A stretch of DNA of 64,000 bases from Sphingobacteriaceae bacterium. GTDB lineage: Bacteria; Bacteroidota; Bacteroidia; Sphingobacteriales; Sphingobacteriaceae. The notes beneath the pieces were generated by a model. That model was not told where the DNA came from, ran no database searches, and saw nothing but the letters and a program-made list of their open reading frames with translations. This document shows, one piece after another, positions 26,770 through 34,668 of the stretch. Position numbers and translations under genes: made by a program. Every line of letters starts with the position of its first letter. Within the stretch, counting starts at the first letter, position 1. The DNA lies in contig CANGZD010000003.1 of the NCBI GenBank assembly GCA_947458875.1, forward strand, positions 70,690 to 134,689, given 5' to 3'.

Positions 26770-28185
26770 ATGAAAAACAAAATAAAGTTCGGTACAGATG
26801 GTTGGAGAGCGATCATTGCAGATGATTTTACCGTTGAGAATGTTCAGAGGGTTGCCTATGCCACCGCACTCTGGTTGAGAAAGAATTATGAAGAACCATG
26901 TGCAGTAGTCGGTAACGACTGTCGCTTTGCAGGTCAACTATTTGCAGATACTACCACAGCAGTATTGGCCTCCCAAGGAATAAAGGTATTCCGTTCCAAT
27001 AACGATTTCGTATCGACGCCCATGGTATCATTGGGAACAGTTAAATTGGAAGCCGATGCCGGTATCATTTTAACGGCATCTCATAACCCTCCATCCTATA
27101 ATGGTTACAAAATCAAGGCGAGTTACGGTGGCCCGGCTACCCCAGCGATGATTGATGAAGTGGAAGAACTGATACCAGATAGTATTCAGTTAAATTTAAA
27201 GAGCCTCGAAGAATATCAAAAAGAGGGCTTGATCAATTTTATAGATCTGGAGACCATGTACTGCGATCATGTGGAGGCCAATTTCGATATGGAAGCCATT
27301 CGCAATTGCGGCATGAACTGGGCATACGATGCCATGTACGGTGCCGGGCAGAATGTAATGCGTAGGTTATTGCCGGACTGTACTTTTTTGCATTGCGACC
27401 ACAATCCGGGTTTCGACGGACAAGCTCCGGAACCTATTCACAGAAATTTGGCCGAATTTTCAGAACTGATTAAACTGTCTGAGGGTGAAATTGCGTCTGG
27501 TTTGGCAACTGATGGCGATGCCGATCGCATCGGACTGTACGATGAGAACGGAAATTTTGTGGATTCGCACCACATCTTATTATTGCTCATTCACTACATG
27601 AATAAAGTGAAGGGCCTTAATGGTGAGGTTTACACGACTTTTTCTTGCACCAACAAAATTCAAAAATTGTGTGATCTGTATGGAATCAACAATACGGTCA
27701 CCAAAATCGGATTCAAATACATTTGCGATTTAATGGTAAACTCCGGAAAACCTTTTTTAACTGGCGGAGAAGAGTCGGGCGGCATTGCAGTTGCGGGTCA
27801 TATTCCTGAAAGAGACGGCATTTGGATGGGTCTGACCATTTGGGAATTCATGGCAAAAACTGGCAAATCGCTCACCGAACTCATTGATGAAATCTATGAA
27901 CAAGTTGGCTCATTTGCATTTGAACGCTATGATCTTCATTTAACTGAAGACTTAAAGCAGGATATTATAAAAAACTGTAATACAGGATTTTATAATAATT
28001 TTGGTGAGTATGATGTAGTTAAAACTGAAGATATTGATGGCTTCAAGTTTCATTTGAGTGAAGATTCATGGGTAATGATCAGACCCTCCGGTACTGAGCC
28101 TGTTTTAAGGGTTTATGCTGAAGCACCAAGTTCGGCTGCTGCGTTCGAGATATTAGATGCCACCAAGAAACAATTAATAGGATAA
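26770..28185 (+). CDS. Phosphoglucomutase/phosphomannomutase family protein
   Basis: An alpha-D-phosphohexomutase of about 471 residues. The phosphoserine loop TASHNPPSYNGYK has Ser at about residue 104; the metal loop DGDADRIGL, the sugar-specificity loop GGEESGG and the phosphate-binding RPSGTEPVLR complete the four domains. Members move phosphate between C1 and C6 of glucose or mannose, feeding nucleotide sugars such as those used by the polysaccharide genes at the right end. The frame is open from 26725, but FGTDGWRAI near the Met at 26770 is the family N-terminus. SCO and cytochrome c genes follow closely. Confidence 0.92.
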   Translation: MKNKIKFGTDGWRAIIADDFTVENVQRVAYATALWLRKNYEEPCAVVGNDCRFAGQLFADTTTAVLASQGIKVFRSNNDFVSTPMVSLGTVKLEADAGIILTASHNPPSYNGYKIKASYGGPATPAMIDEVEELIPDSIQLNLKSLEEYQKEGLINFIDLETMYCDHVEANFDMEAIRNCGMNWAYDAMYGAGQNVMRRLLPDCTFLHCDHNPGFDGQAPEPIHRNLAEFSELIKLSEGEIASGLATDGDADRIGLYDENGNFVDSHHILLLLIHYMNKVKGLNGEVYTTFSCTNKIQKLCDLYGINNTVTKIGFKYICDLMVNSGKPFLTGGEESGGIAVAGHIPERDGIWMGLTIWEFMAKTGKSLTELIDEIYEQVGSFAFERYDLHLTEDLKQDIIKNCNTGFYNNFGEYDVVKTEDIDGFKFHLSEDSWVMIRPSGTEPVLRVYAEAPSSAAAFEILDATKKQLIG

Positions 28186-28189
28186 AGCC

Positions 28190-28828
28190 ATGAGAAACCT
28201 TTTTTATATTTTCTTTATTGGCTTGATTCTGTCAGCTTGTAATCAAACACCTGACCAATTGCCGTACCTCGGGGAGAGGGCACCAGTGGAGAAGATGGTA
28301 GATGGTAAAAAAGTAATAGACACGATTTATCAAAGTATTCCTCCATTTCAGTTCAGAAATCAGGACAGCATCATGATCAGTGAAAAGGATTTTGAAGGCA
28401 AAATCTATGTGAGCGATTTCTTTTTCACCAGCTGCAACACCATTTGCCCCATCATGCATCGAAACATGTTAAAGGTTTACGAGAAATATAAAGGGAATCC
28501 TCAGGTTAAAATACTCTCTCACACCATAGATTATAAGTATGACCTGCCTTCGAGACTAAAAAAATACGCTACAAAACTGGGCGTAAACGACCATCAATGG
28601 GAGTTTGTTCATGGATCGAAGGATTCTATTTATCAGTTTGCCGCCAAGAATTACCTGGTTGCAGCCTATGAAGATCAACAAGATCCACAAGGACTGGTTC
28701 ACCAGGGGTGGTTTGTTTTGGTAGATAAAAACAGACACCTTCGTGGGGCATATGATGGCACAAAAACCGATCAGGTGGAGCAATTGTTAAAAGATATGGA
28801 CATTCTGCTCCAAGAAAATGAAAAATAA
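28190..28828 (+). CDS. SCO1/SenC family lipoprotein
   Basis: A 212-residue thioredoxin-fold copper chaperone/redox protein for cytochrome oxidase assembly, outside the cytoplasmic membrane. Lipobox LSAC gives Cys about 17. The CxxxC metal site is in FTSCNTICP (C82, C86), and the third ligand His sits in GLVHQGWFVLVD near residue 172. All three copper ligands are present. The gene starts four bases after the mutase stop and its 3' end overlaps the start of the cytochrome c gene by 11 bases, so the two are translationally linked and probably act together in respiration. Confidence 0.92.
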   Translation: MRNLFYIFFIGLILSACNQTPDQLPYLGERAPVEKMVDGKKVIDTIYQSIPPFQFRNQDSIMISEKDFEGKIYVSDFFFTSCNTICPIMHRNMLKVYEKYKGNPQVKILSHTIDYKYDLPSRLKKYATKLGVNDHQWEFVHGSKDSIYQFAAKNYLVAAYEDQQDPQGLVHQGWFVLVDKNRHLRGAYDGTKTDQVEQLLKDMDILLQENEK

Positions 28829-29243
28829 TCGCCGCTGGACTTTGATCCTTTTCATAACTATCATTTGTTTCATCGGAGCCTGCCAATCAGAAGAGGAAAT
28901 TAATTACGACCGATACTATACAACCGGTAAGCAACTATATGAAAGCAGATGTGGTAATTGCCATAACAATGATGGTAGTGGCTTGGCGCTCTTGTATCCT
29001 CCACTTACAGATACCACTTACCTACAATCCAATAAAAATAAACTGGCCTGTATAATTAAAAATGGTCTTAATGGCGAAATTAAAGTTACCGGTAAAACTT
29101 ATAATGGACAAATGCCTGCACAGCAAGATCTGAGTGATATTGAAATTGCTGAAATTATCACTTACATTACCAATTCATTTGGCAATAAACAAGGTCTGAA
29201 GAAAACGGAAGACGTGAACAAGGACCTTAAAAACTGCCAATAG
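28818..29243 (+). CDS. Cytochrome c lipoprotein, single haem
   Basis: A 141-residue class I cytochrome c with an N-terminal lipoprotein signal (FIGAC, Cys about 22). The haem site is CGNCH (residues 45-49), preceded by GKQLYESR, and the axial Met is in NGQMPAQ near residue 94. The electron partner is not shown, but the overlap with the SCO gene points to the terminal-oxidase branch. It is the last coding gene before RNase P RNA. Confidence 0.92.
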   Translation: MKNNRRWTLILFITIICFIGACQSEEEINYDRYYTTGKQLYESRCGNCHNNDGSGLALLYPPLTDTTYLQSNKNKLACIIKNGLNGEIKVTGKTYNGQMPAQQDLSDIEIAEIITYITNSFGNKQGLKKTEDVNKDLKNCQ

Positions 29244-29293
29244 CTGTCATAAACAAATAAATTTTAATAAAGGATTAGAAGGTATAAAAGCCT

Positions 29294-29301
29294 TATCTTT
29301 G
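29294..29301 (+). promoter_or_regulatory. -7 promoter box of rnpB
   Basis: TATCTTTG matches TAnnTTTG and ends five bases before the predicted 5' end of RNase P RNA (about 29306), the expected distance to a start site. No clear -33 TTTG at the right spacing. Confidence 0.6.
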
Positions 29302-29305
29302 TGTA

Positions 29306-29665
29306 AGCAAGCCGTTCTATCGCTCCTGTTCACATAGGAGAGGAAAGTCCGGGCAACACAGAGCATCCTGCTTCCTAACGGGAAGGATTCCGATGCAAAT
29401 CGGGAGCCGGAAAGTGCCACAGAAAATAAACTACCTCGATTTATTGGGGAAAAGGTGAAAACGTGAGGTAAGAGCTCACGGCTTAGTATGGCGACATGCT
29501 TCGCGGTAAACCCCAGGAGTTGAAAGACCAAATAAACTGACGCTAAAGGCCTGCTCGGTCAATGTCAGAGGGTAGGTCGTTAGAGCCTTATAGCAATGTA
29601 AGGCCTAGATCAATGATAGAAATCCTGATTTTTCAAGATACAGAACCCGGCTTACAGGCTTGCTT
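29306..29665 (+). ncRNA. rnpB: RNase P RNA (class A)
   Basis: Catalytic RNA that matures tRNA 5' ends. The terminal helix P1 is visible as AAGCAAGCC at 29306 pairing with GGCTTGCTT ending at 29665. Just inside are the universally conserved GAGGAAAGTCCGGGC (about 29339-29354) and, near the 3' end, ACAGAACCCGGCTTACAG, which form the catalytic core. About 360 bases, the usual size. A run of T after P1 (29664-29669) acts as terminator. No tRNA or rnpA gene is adjacent. Confidence 0.95.
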
Positions 29666-29774
29666 TTTTCTTTTAAAAATATTTCGTTTAATTTAAATTT
29701 ATTATTCTGTTTGATTGCGCTTCGCTATATTAGTGGGTATAAATCATCTCCTATTTAAAAACAGAATAATCCCT

Positions 29775-31163
29775 ATGACTAAAATCCTAATCATTGATGA
29801 TGAAAGGGCGATCAGGAATACCTTACGTGAAATCCTGGAATATGAAAATTTCATCGTTGAGGATGTAGATAATGGCCTACATGGAATTGAAAAAATCAAA
29901 AGCCAGGATTTTGACTTGGTACTTTGCGATATCAAAATGAATAAAGTGGATGGCATTGAAGTACTTTCACAAGGCTTATTTCATAAACCAGATTTGCCAT
30001 TCATCATGATTTCTGGGCATGGAACTGTTGAAACGGCTGTGGAAGCGAGTAAAATGGGGGCCTACGACTTTATTTCCAAACCACCTGACCTGAATCGCTT
30101 GTTGATCACCGTTAGAAATGCGCTGGAACGAAAAAACCTCATCACTGAGTCGAAGGTATTACGCCAAAAAGTGAGCAAAACAAGGGAAATCTTAGGGAAA
30201 TCAGTTGGAATTCAAAAAATAAAAGAAACCATTGAGCGGGTAGCTCCTACCGATGCCCGGGTGCTGATAACCGGCGCAAATGGCAGTGGAAAAGAATTGG
30301 TTGCCAGGTGGTTACATGAAAAGTCAAGCCGATCAGCAGCCCCTTTGGTGGAGGTCAATTGTGCAGCCATTCCCTCAGAATTAATCGAAAGTGAATTATT
30401 TGGACACGAGAAAGGCTCGTTTACCTCAGCTGTAAAACAAAGAATTGGCAAGTTTGAACAGGCAAACGGTGGCACCTTGTTCTTAGATGAAATTGGCGAT
30501 ATGAGCCTGTCGGCCCAAGCAAAAGTTTTAAGAGCACTTCAGGAAAACAAAATCACCCGGGTGGGTGGCGAAAAGGAGATTGAAGTGGATGTAAGAGTAA
30601 TTGCAGCTACTAATAAAGATCTCCAAAAAGAAATGGAAAATGGAAATTTCAGGATGGATCTTTATCACCGAATCAGCGTAATTTTGATCAATGTGCCGCA
30701 ATTGAGTGAACGGGTGGAAGACATTCCCTTTATTGCTCAGCATTTTTGCGAAGAAATCTGTACTGAATACGGCATTCCTGTCAAAAATATAACAGAAGGA
30801 GCTATGGAGGCTTTAAAAACGCTCCCCTGGACCGGGAATGTACGCGAATTGCATAACCTGGTTGAACGACTCATTATTTTAAGTGACCGAATGATCACCG
30901 AAGTCGATGTACACAATTTTGCCAATCCTCAATTAGAACAAGAAGCGAGTAGTAATGGAAATAAAGCACCCATCAGTCTGATCAATAATTTTGACCGATA
31001 CCAGAGTTTTCAAGAGTATAAGGAGGCTTCAGAGAAGGAATTCATCCGCTATAAATTAGAAAAAAACAACTGGAATGTTTCTAAAACAGCTGATGACATT
31101 GATATTCAACGCAGTCACCTCTACAGTAAGATAGAGAAATACAGCCTGAAAAGGAATGCTTAG
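29775..31163 (+). CDS. Sigma-54-type response regulator (NtrC family)
   Basis: A 462-residue transcription activator: receiver domain 1-118 (phospho-acceptor D52, acidic D8/D9, Lys of SKPP at 102), AAA+ domain about 137-375 with Walker A GANGSGKE and Walker B GGTLFLDEIGD, and a C-terminal Fis-type HTH (about 425-460). The sigma-54 contact loop reads GSFTSA (214-219) instead of the canonical GAFTGA. No histidine kinase or rpoN gene is in the window, so its signal and targets are unknown. The ATG at 29775 precedes the receiver block ILIIDDE; the frame opens at 29715. Confidence 0.93.
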   Translation: MTKILIIDDERAIRNTLREILEYENFIVEDVDNGLHGIEKIKSQDFDLVLCDIKMNKVDGIEVLSQGLFHKPDLPFIMISGHGTVETAVEASKMGAYDFISKPPDLNRLLITVRNALERKNLITESKVLRQKVSKTREILGKSVGIQKIKETIERVAPTDARVLITGANGSGKELVARWLHEKSSRSAAPLVEVNCAAIPSELIESELFGHEKGSFTSAVKQRIGKFEQANGGTLFLDEIGDMSLSAQAKVLRALQENKITRVGGEKEIEVDVRVIAATNKDLQKEMENGNFRMDLYHRISVILINVPQLSERVEDIPFIAQHFCEEICTEYGIPVKNITEGAMEALKTLPWTGNVRELHNLVERLIILSDRMITEVDVHNFANPQLEQEASSNGNKAPISLINNFDRYQSFQEYKEASEKEFIRYKLEKNNWNVSKTADDIDIQRSHLYSKIEKYSLKRNA

Positions 31164-31166
31164 ATT

Positions 31167-32516
31167 TTATAGGAGGAAATAACTGGCCATACCCAGCAAG
31201 AGCATGAATCCAAAAACATCCGTAAATGTGGTAATAATGATGGAAGAGGCGACGGCCGGATCAATCCCTACCCTTTTTAATAAAAGCGGAATAGCTGAGC
31301 CGGTCACACCTGCAATAATGAGGTTACCGGTCATCGCCAGGAAAATAACTAAACCCAACATGGGATTTTGGTCATAAAGAACCGCTACCGATAACACGAC
31401 CAGGCCGGTTACTCCACCATTGATCAAACCTACTGTAAACTCTTTCAATACAGTTCGGTAAGCCTGATTATCGGTCAAATCGTTGAGTGAAATACGTCTT
31501 ACCGTTACGGCCAATGCTTGCGTGGCTGCGTTGCCGCCCATACCAGCAATCATGGTCATATAACCTGCAATAATGCTTAATTTAGCAATGGTACCGCCGA
31601 AATGACGAATAACCGAGGCAGCTAAAAAAGCAGTCATTAAGTTTAAAATTAACCATGGCAGCCTACTCTTTACGGCCTCTTTCCAATTACCGGAAAGTTC
31701 CTCGTCCTCAGACACCCCGGAAATCTTCAAGATATCCTCGGTATTTTCTTCTTCCAGTACGTCAATTACATCATCAAAAGTAATATGACCTAATAACTGC
31801 ATGTTATCGTCAACTACGGGTATACTGGTTAAATTATATTGAGAAATTAATCGGGCTACTTCCTCCTGATCAGTTTCTGCTTTTACATATTCAAAATCAG
31901 TTTGAATCAGATCGATGATCTTAATGCTGTTTTTTGATTTGATGATTTCTTTGAGAGAAACAATACCCATCAACAAATTATCATCATTCACCACATAAAT
32001 GGTGTAAAATTCTTCCATCTCCTCAGACTGACGGATCACCGCATCGAGGGCCTCTTTTTTGTTAGAATTGCTGTTAACCTTGATGACCTGGGTGTTCATC
32101 AAACCACCCGCAGAATCCTCGGCGTAGGTTAATAAGGTCCGTATATTTGAGGCATCCTCCTCATCGAGCTCCAGCAGGATCTCATTTTGCTGCTCTTCAG
32201 GAAGCTGACTAATGATGTCTGTAGCATCATCGTAATCGAGTTCTTCGACAATTTCAGATCGTTTCTCTGGATTTAAGTTTTCGAGGATCTTCTCCGGGTG
32301 ACTTTCTGCATCCATCTCCGACAACACATCGGAAGCTTTTTCAGCCGGAAGAATATTGATGATTCGATCGCGAGAGTCCTGCGAAAGGCCCTCCAGTACG
32401 ATGGCAATTTCGGAGGCATGGAATTCTGCAAGCAATTCCTGGAGTGTTGCATCATCCGCTTCGAGCGCATCTTTGATGCGCAGCAAATCGTTTTTATCCA
32501 GCTCAAAAGATTGCAT
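31167..32516 (-). CDS. mgtE: Magnesium transporter MgtE
   Basis: Mg2+ channel of the inner membrane. 449 residues: N-terminal superhelical domain rich in acidic residues (about 1-130, with LSEMDAESHPEKI and LPEEQQNEIL), two CBS domains (about 135-255) that sense cytosolic Mg2+, a plug helix, and five membrane helices (about 285-449). The hallmark GMGGNAATQALAVTVR, which lines the pore, is near residue 325. Complete. Monocistronic, divergent from comEC across 49 bases, and its TAA lies three bases from the response-regulator stop. It is the second magnesium-linked gene in the window besides mgtC. Confidence 0.95.
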   Translation of the reverse strand: MQSFELDKNDLLRIKDALEADDATLQELLAEFHASEIAIVLEGLSQDSRDRIINILPAEKASDVLSEMDAESHPEKILENLNPEKRSEIVEELDYDDATDIISQLPEEQQNEILLELDEEDASNIRTLLTYAEDSAGGLMNTQVIKVNSNSNKKEALDAVIRQSEEMEEFYTIYVVNDDNLLMGIVSLKEIIKSKNSIKIIDLIQTDFEYVKAETDQEEVARLISQYNLTSIPVVDDNMQLLGHITFDDVIDVLEEENTEDILKISGVSEDEELSGNWKEAVKSRLPWLILNLMTAFLAASVIRHFGGTIAKLSIIAGYMTMIAGMGGNAATQALAVTVRRISLNDLTDNQAYRTVLKEFTVGLINGGVTGLVVLSVAVLYDQNPMLGLVIFLAMTGNLIIAGVTGSAIPLLLKRVGIDPAVASSIIITTFTDVFGFMLLLGMASYFLL

Positions 32517-32565
32517 GTTGCTAAATTAAGCAATACCTGCGAATGTTTCGGTTATTAATAATTTA

Positions 32566-34665
32566 TTAGGGATGATTTGCAGAAATATCTTGTACCCAGG
32601 CACTGTTTTTCTTCAAAACATGATACGGAAGGGCCAAAGAACGAGCTTCCAGGATCCATTTTTTGATTTTATAGTCTTGATTGGTGCCATCAATTAACAA
32701 GCGTTTGAAACTTACGCTTCCTACCAAATCTTTAAGTTTTAAAACCGGGTTTCCACTCAACAGCAAAATATCCGTTTTAATCATCCGATTTAATGATTGA
32801 CCGTTCATTTCAGGCCCCCACCTTATTACTGTCAAACCACCAAATTGCAGCAGGCACTTTTGTTGACAAAAATCTGCCGAGTAGTAAGATTCTCCCGGAT
32901 CATGCCAAGATATCAAGCTTGATCCATGATGATCCAATGAAGGCTTTACAGAAAAGAGGTAGGCTTTGTCTTCGGGGTTTAATTCAGTTACCAAATGAAT
33001 TTTGTTCCCATTAAAAAAAGCGATGGCACTGTTTTTCCGTAGACTATAAAAAATGAGTTTTTGCCTTGAATTGGCACGGTACCATATGAAATTCAAAATC
33101 AATAAAAAAATAAACGAACAGGTCAATGCGCTCAATAACAGTATTTTGCTTTTGTGCATGAATGCTAACAAACCAGAGAAAAAGATAAGGTATAGCAGAA
33201 TTAATTGCCATTGATTAAACCAGATTCCTTGCAGACTGGCAAATGGCATGGCTTCAATCCATTGAAGAGTCTGATTAGTAAAATTGATCAAGTAATGGAG
33301 TATGTACCCAGTTAAGTTTAAAAAAATACCAAAAGGTAATAACAAAACAAATATTACCCCAACATACATGATGATTGTTACCGGAATAACAATTAACAGG
33401 TTACTGAATAGAAAATACAGCGGGAACTGATGAAAAACATACATACTGAGCGGTGATGTGATGGTTTGTGCTGCCAGAGAAAGTGCCACATAAGCCCAGG
33501 CAGCATCCAGTATTTTATTACTGAAATACAATTTTTCATAAATGAATGGATGAATGAATACCAAACCAAAGACTGCTAGATATGACAATTGAAAGCCAAT
33601 GTCGAAGAGATAGAATGGATTAATGAGCAATAAAATTAAAGCTGAAACAGCCAATAAATTATATGCATTCATGGATTTATTGACCGCCTTTCCGATTACT
33701 ACGAAACTCAACATGAGCGCTGCCCTATTAACAGATGGTGAGAATCCCGTGAGCAGGGCATAAAACCAAACCAAAAAGATCAAGAGAAAAAGTTTGGCAC
33801 AATGAAGATTTTTATGCTGATCAAGCGGCTTAAGTAAGAAGGCAAATAACAAAAAAAATAGCGCCACATGCATACCAGACACAGAAAGCACATGCATGGT
33901 ACCCGTTTTAGCATACGCATTTAAAATCTCGGGGCTTAAATCAGCACGGTAACCCATAATTAGAGTGGAGGCAAATGAAGCAGCTTGCTGCCCGCTGATG
34001 TGGACCTTAAACTGATCGACAATTTTCCGTCTTAGATTCAAGGCAAAAGCCACTATTTTATTTCCATATCCGCTGTCTATCTTCAAAATTTCATGCTCAT
34101 TAATGAAACTTTGGTGGAGTATCTTTCTAGTTTTTAAATAATATTTGAAATCGAATTCATCAGGATTATAGGGTGGTTCTATTTCCTGATAAGCTGAGGG
34201 AATCAACATCAGATCGCCATATTTGACAGGAGACGCTTGATTGGTATCCACTTTAAGGGCAATGAGTAGATTACCATTTACCGCAATACGATCTGCAAAA
34301 CGAACCCTGGCTTCAAAGCGTAAAATATCATTCCTGAGTGAGGGTTCGGAATTAACGCTAATGAGTAAGGATTTAGAACGGAGAGTAGCAAAGTAAGACT
34401 GTTCTGAACCTGGTAAATCACGACAAGTAAACTGATATGCAAATAAACCTATCAGTAGATGAGCTATTAACCCGATGTAATGATTAAAGAAATAAAGCTT
34501 TCTTTTTTGATATTGGCTCAAAGCCACAAAAAATGCAGCAATTAGGATCAGACTAATAATCAACAATAATAAACTAGTATGATTTATTGGAAAATACCAG
34601 GCCAGAACTACTCCTAATATGAATGGAAGCAATAAACGAACGTAAGGAATTTCGCCTTTGTACAT
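32566..34665 (-). CDS. comEC: ComEC/Rec2 family DNA-uptake channel protein
   Basis: A 699-residue polytopic membrane protein of the ComEC/Rec2 family, thought to pass single-stranded DNA across the inner membrane during natural transformation. Layout: two or three N-terminal helices, a DUF4131-type soluble region (about 95-190), then the competence core with the hallmark TGTMHVLSVSGMHVALFFLL near residue 260 and about eight helices to residue 525. The C-terminal 160 residues stand where many ComEC proteins have a metallo-beta-lactamase domain, but no HxHxDH motif is visible; only DILLLSGNP is reminiscent. It ends an operon with an HHH-barrel and a PorV-like gene. Confidence 0.9.
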   Translation of the reverse strand: MYKGEIPYVRLLLPFILGVVLAWYFPINHTSLLLLIISLILIAAFFVALSQYQKRKLYFFNHYIGLIAHLLIGLFAYQFTCRDLPGSEQSYFATLRSKSLLISVNSEPSLRNDILRFEARVRFADRIAVNGNLLIALKVDTNQASPVKYGDLMLIPSAYQEIEPPYNPDEFDFKYYLKTRKILHQSFINEHEILKIDSGYGNKIVAFALNLRRKIVDQFKVHISGQQAASFASTLIMGYRADLSPEILNAYAKTGTMHVLSVSGMHVALFFLLFAFLLKPLDQHKNLHCAKLFLLIFLVWFYALLTGFSPSVNRAALMLSFVVIGKAVNKSMNAYNLLAVSALILLLINPFYLFDIGFQLSYLAVFGLVFIHPFIYEKLYFSNKILDAAWAYVALSLAAQTITSPLSMYVFHQFPLYFLFSNLLIVIPVTIIMYVGVIFVLLLPFGIFLNLTGYILHYLINFTNQTLQWIEAMPFASLQGIWFNQWQLILLYLIFFSGLLAFMHKSKILLLSALTCSFIFLLILNFIWYRANSRQKLIFYSLRKNSAIAFFNGNKIHLVTELNPEDKAYLFSVKPSLDHHGSSLISWHDPGESYYSADFCQQKCLLQFGGLTVIRWGPEMNGQSLNRMIKTDILLLSGNPVLKLKDLVGSVSFKRLLIDGTNQDYKIKKWILEARSLALPYHVLKKNSAWVQDISANHP

Positions 34666-34668
34666 ACG

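Noticed and set aside
29247-29531. A minus-strand frame of 94 codons
   Set aside because: It is antisense to RNase P RNA, whose conserved core and P1 helix account for the region.
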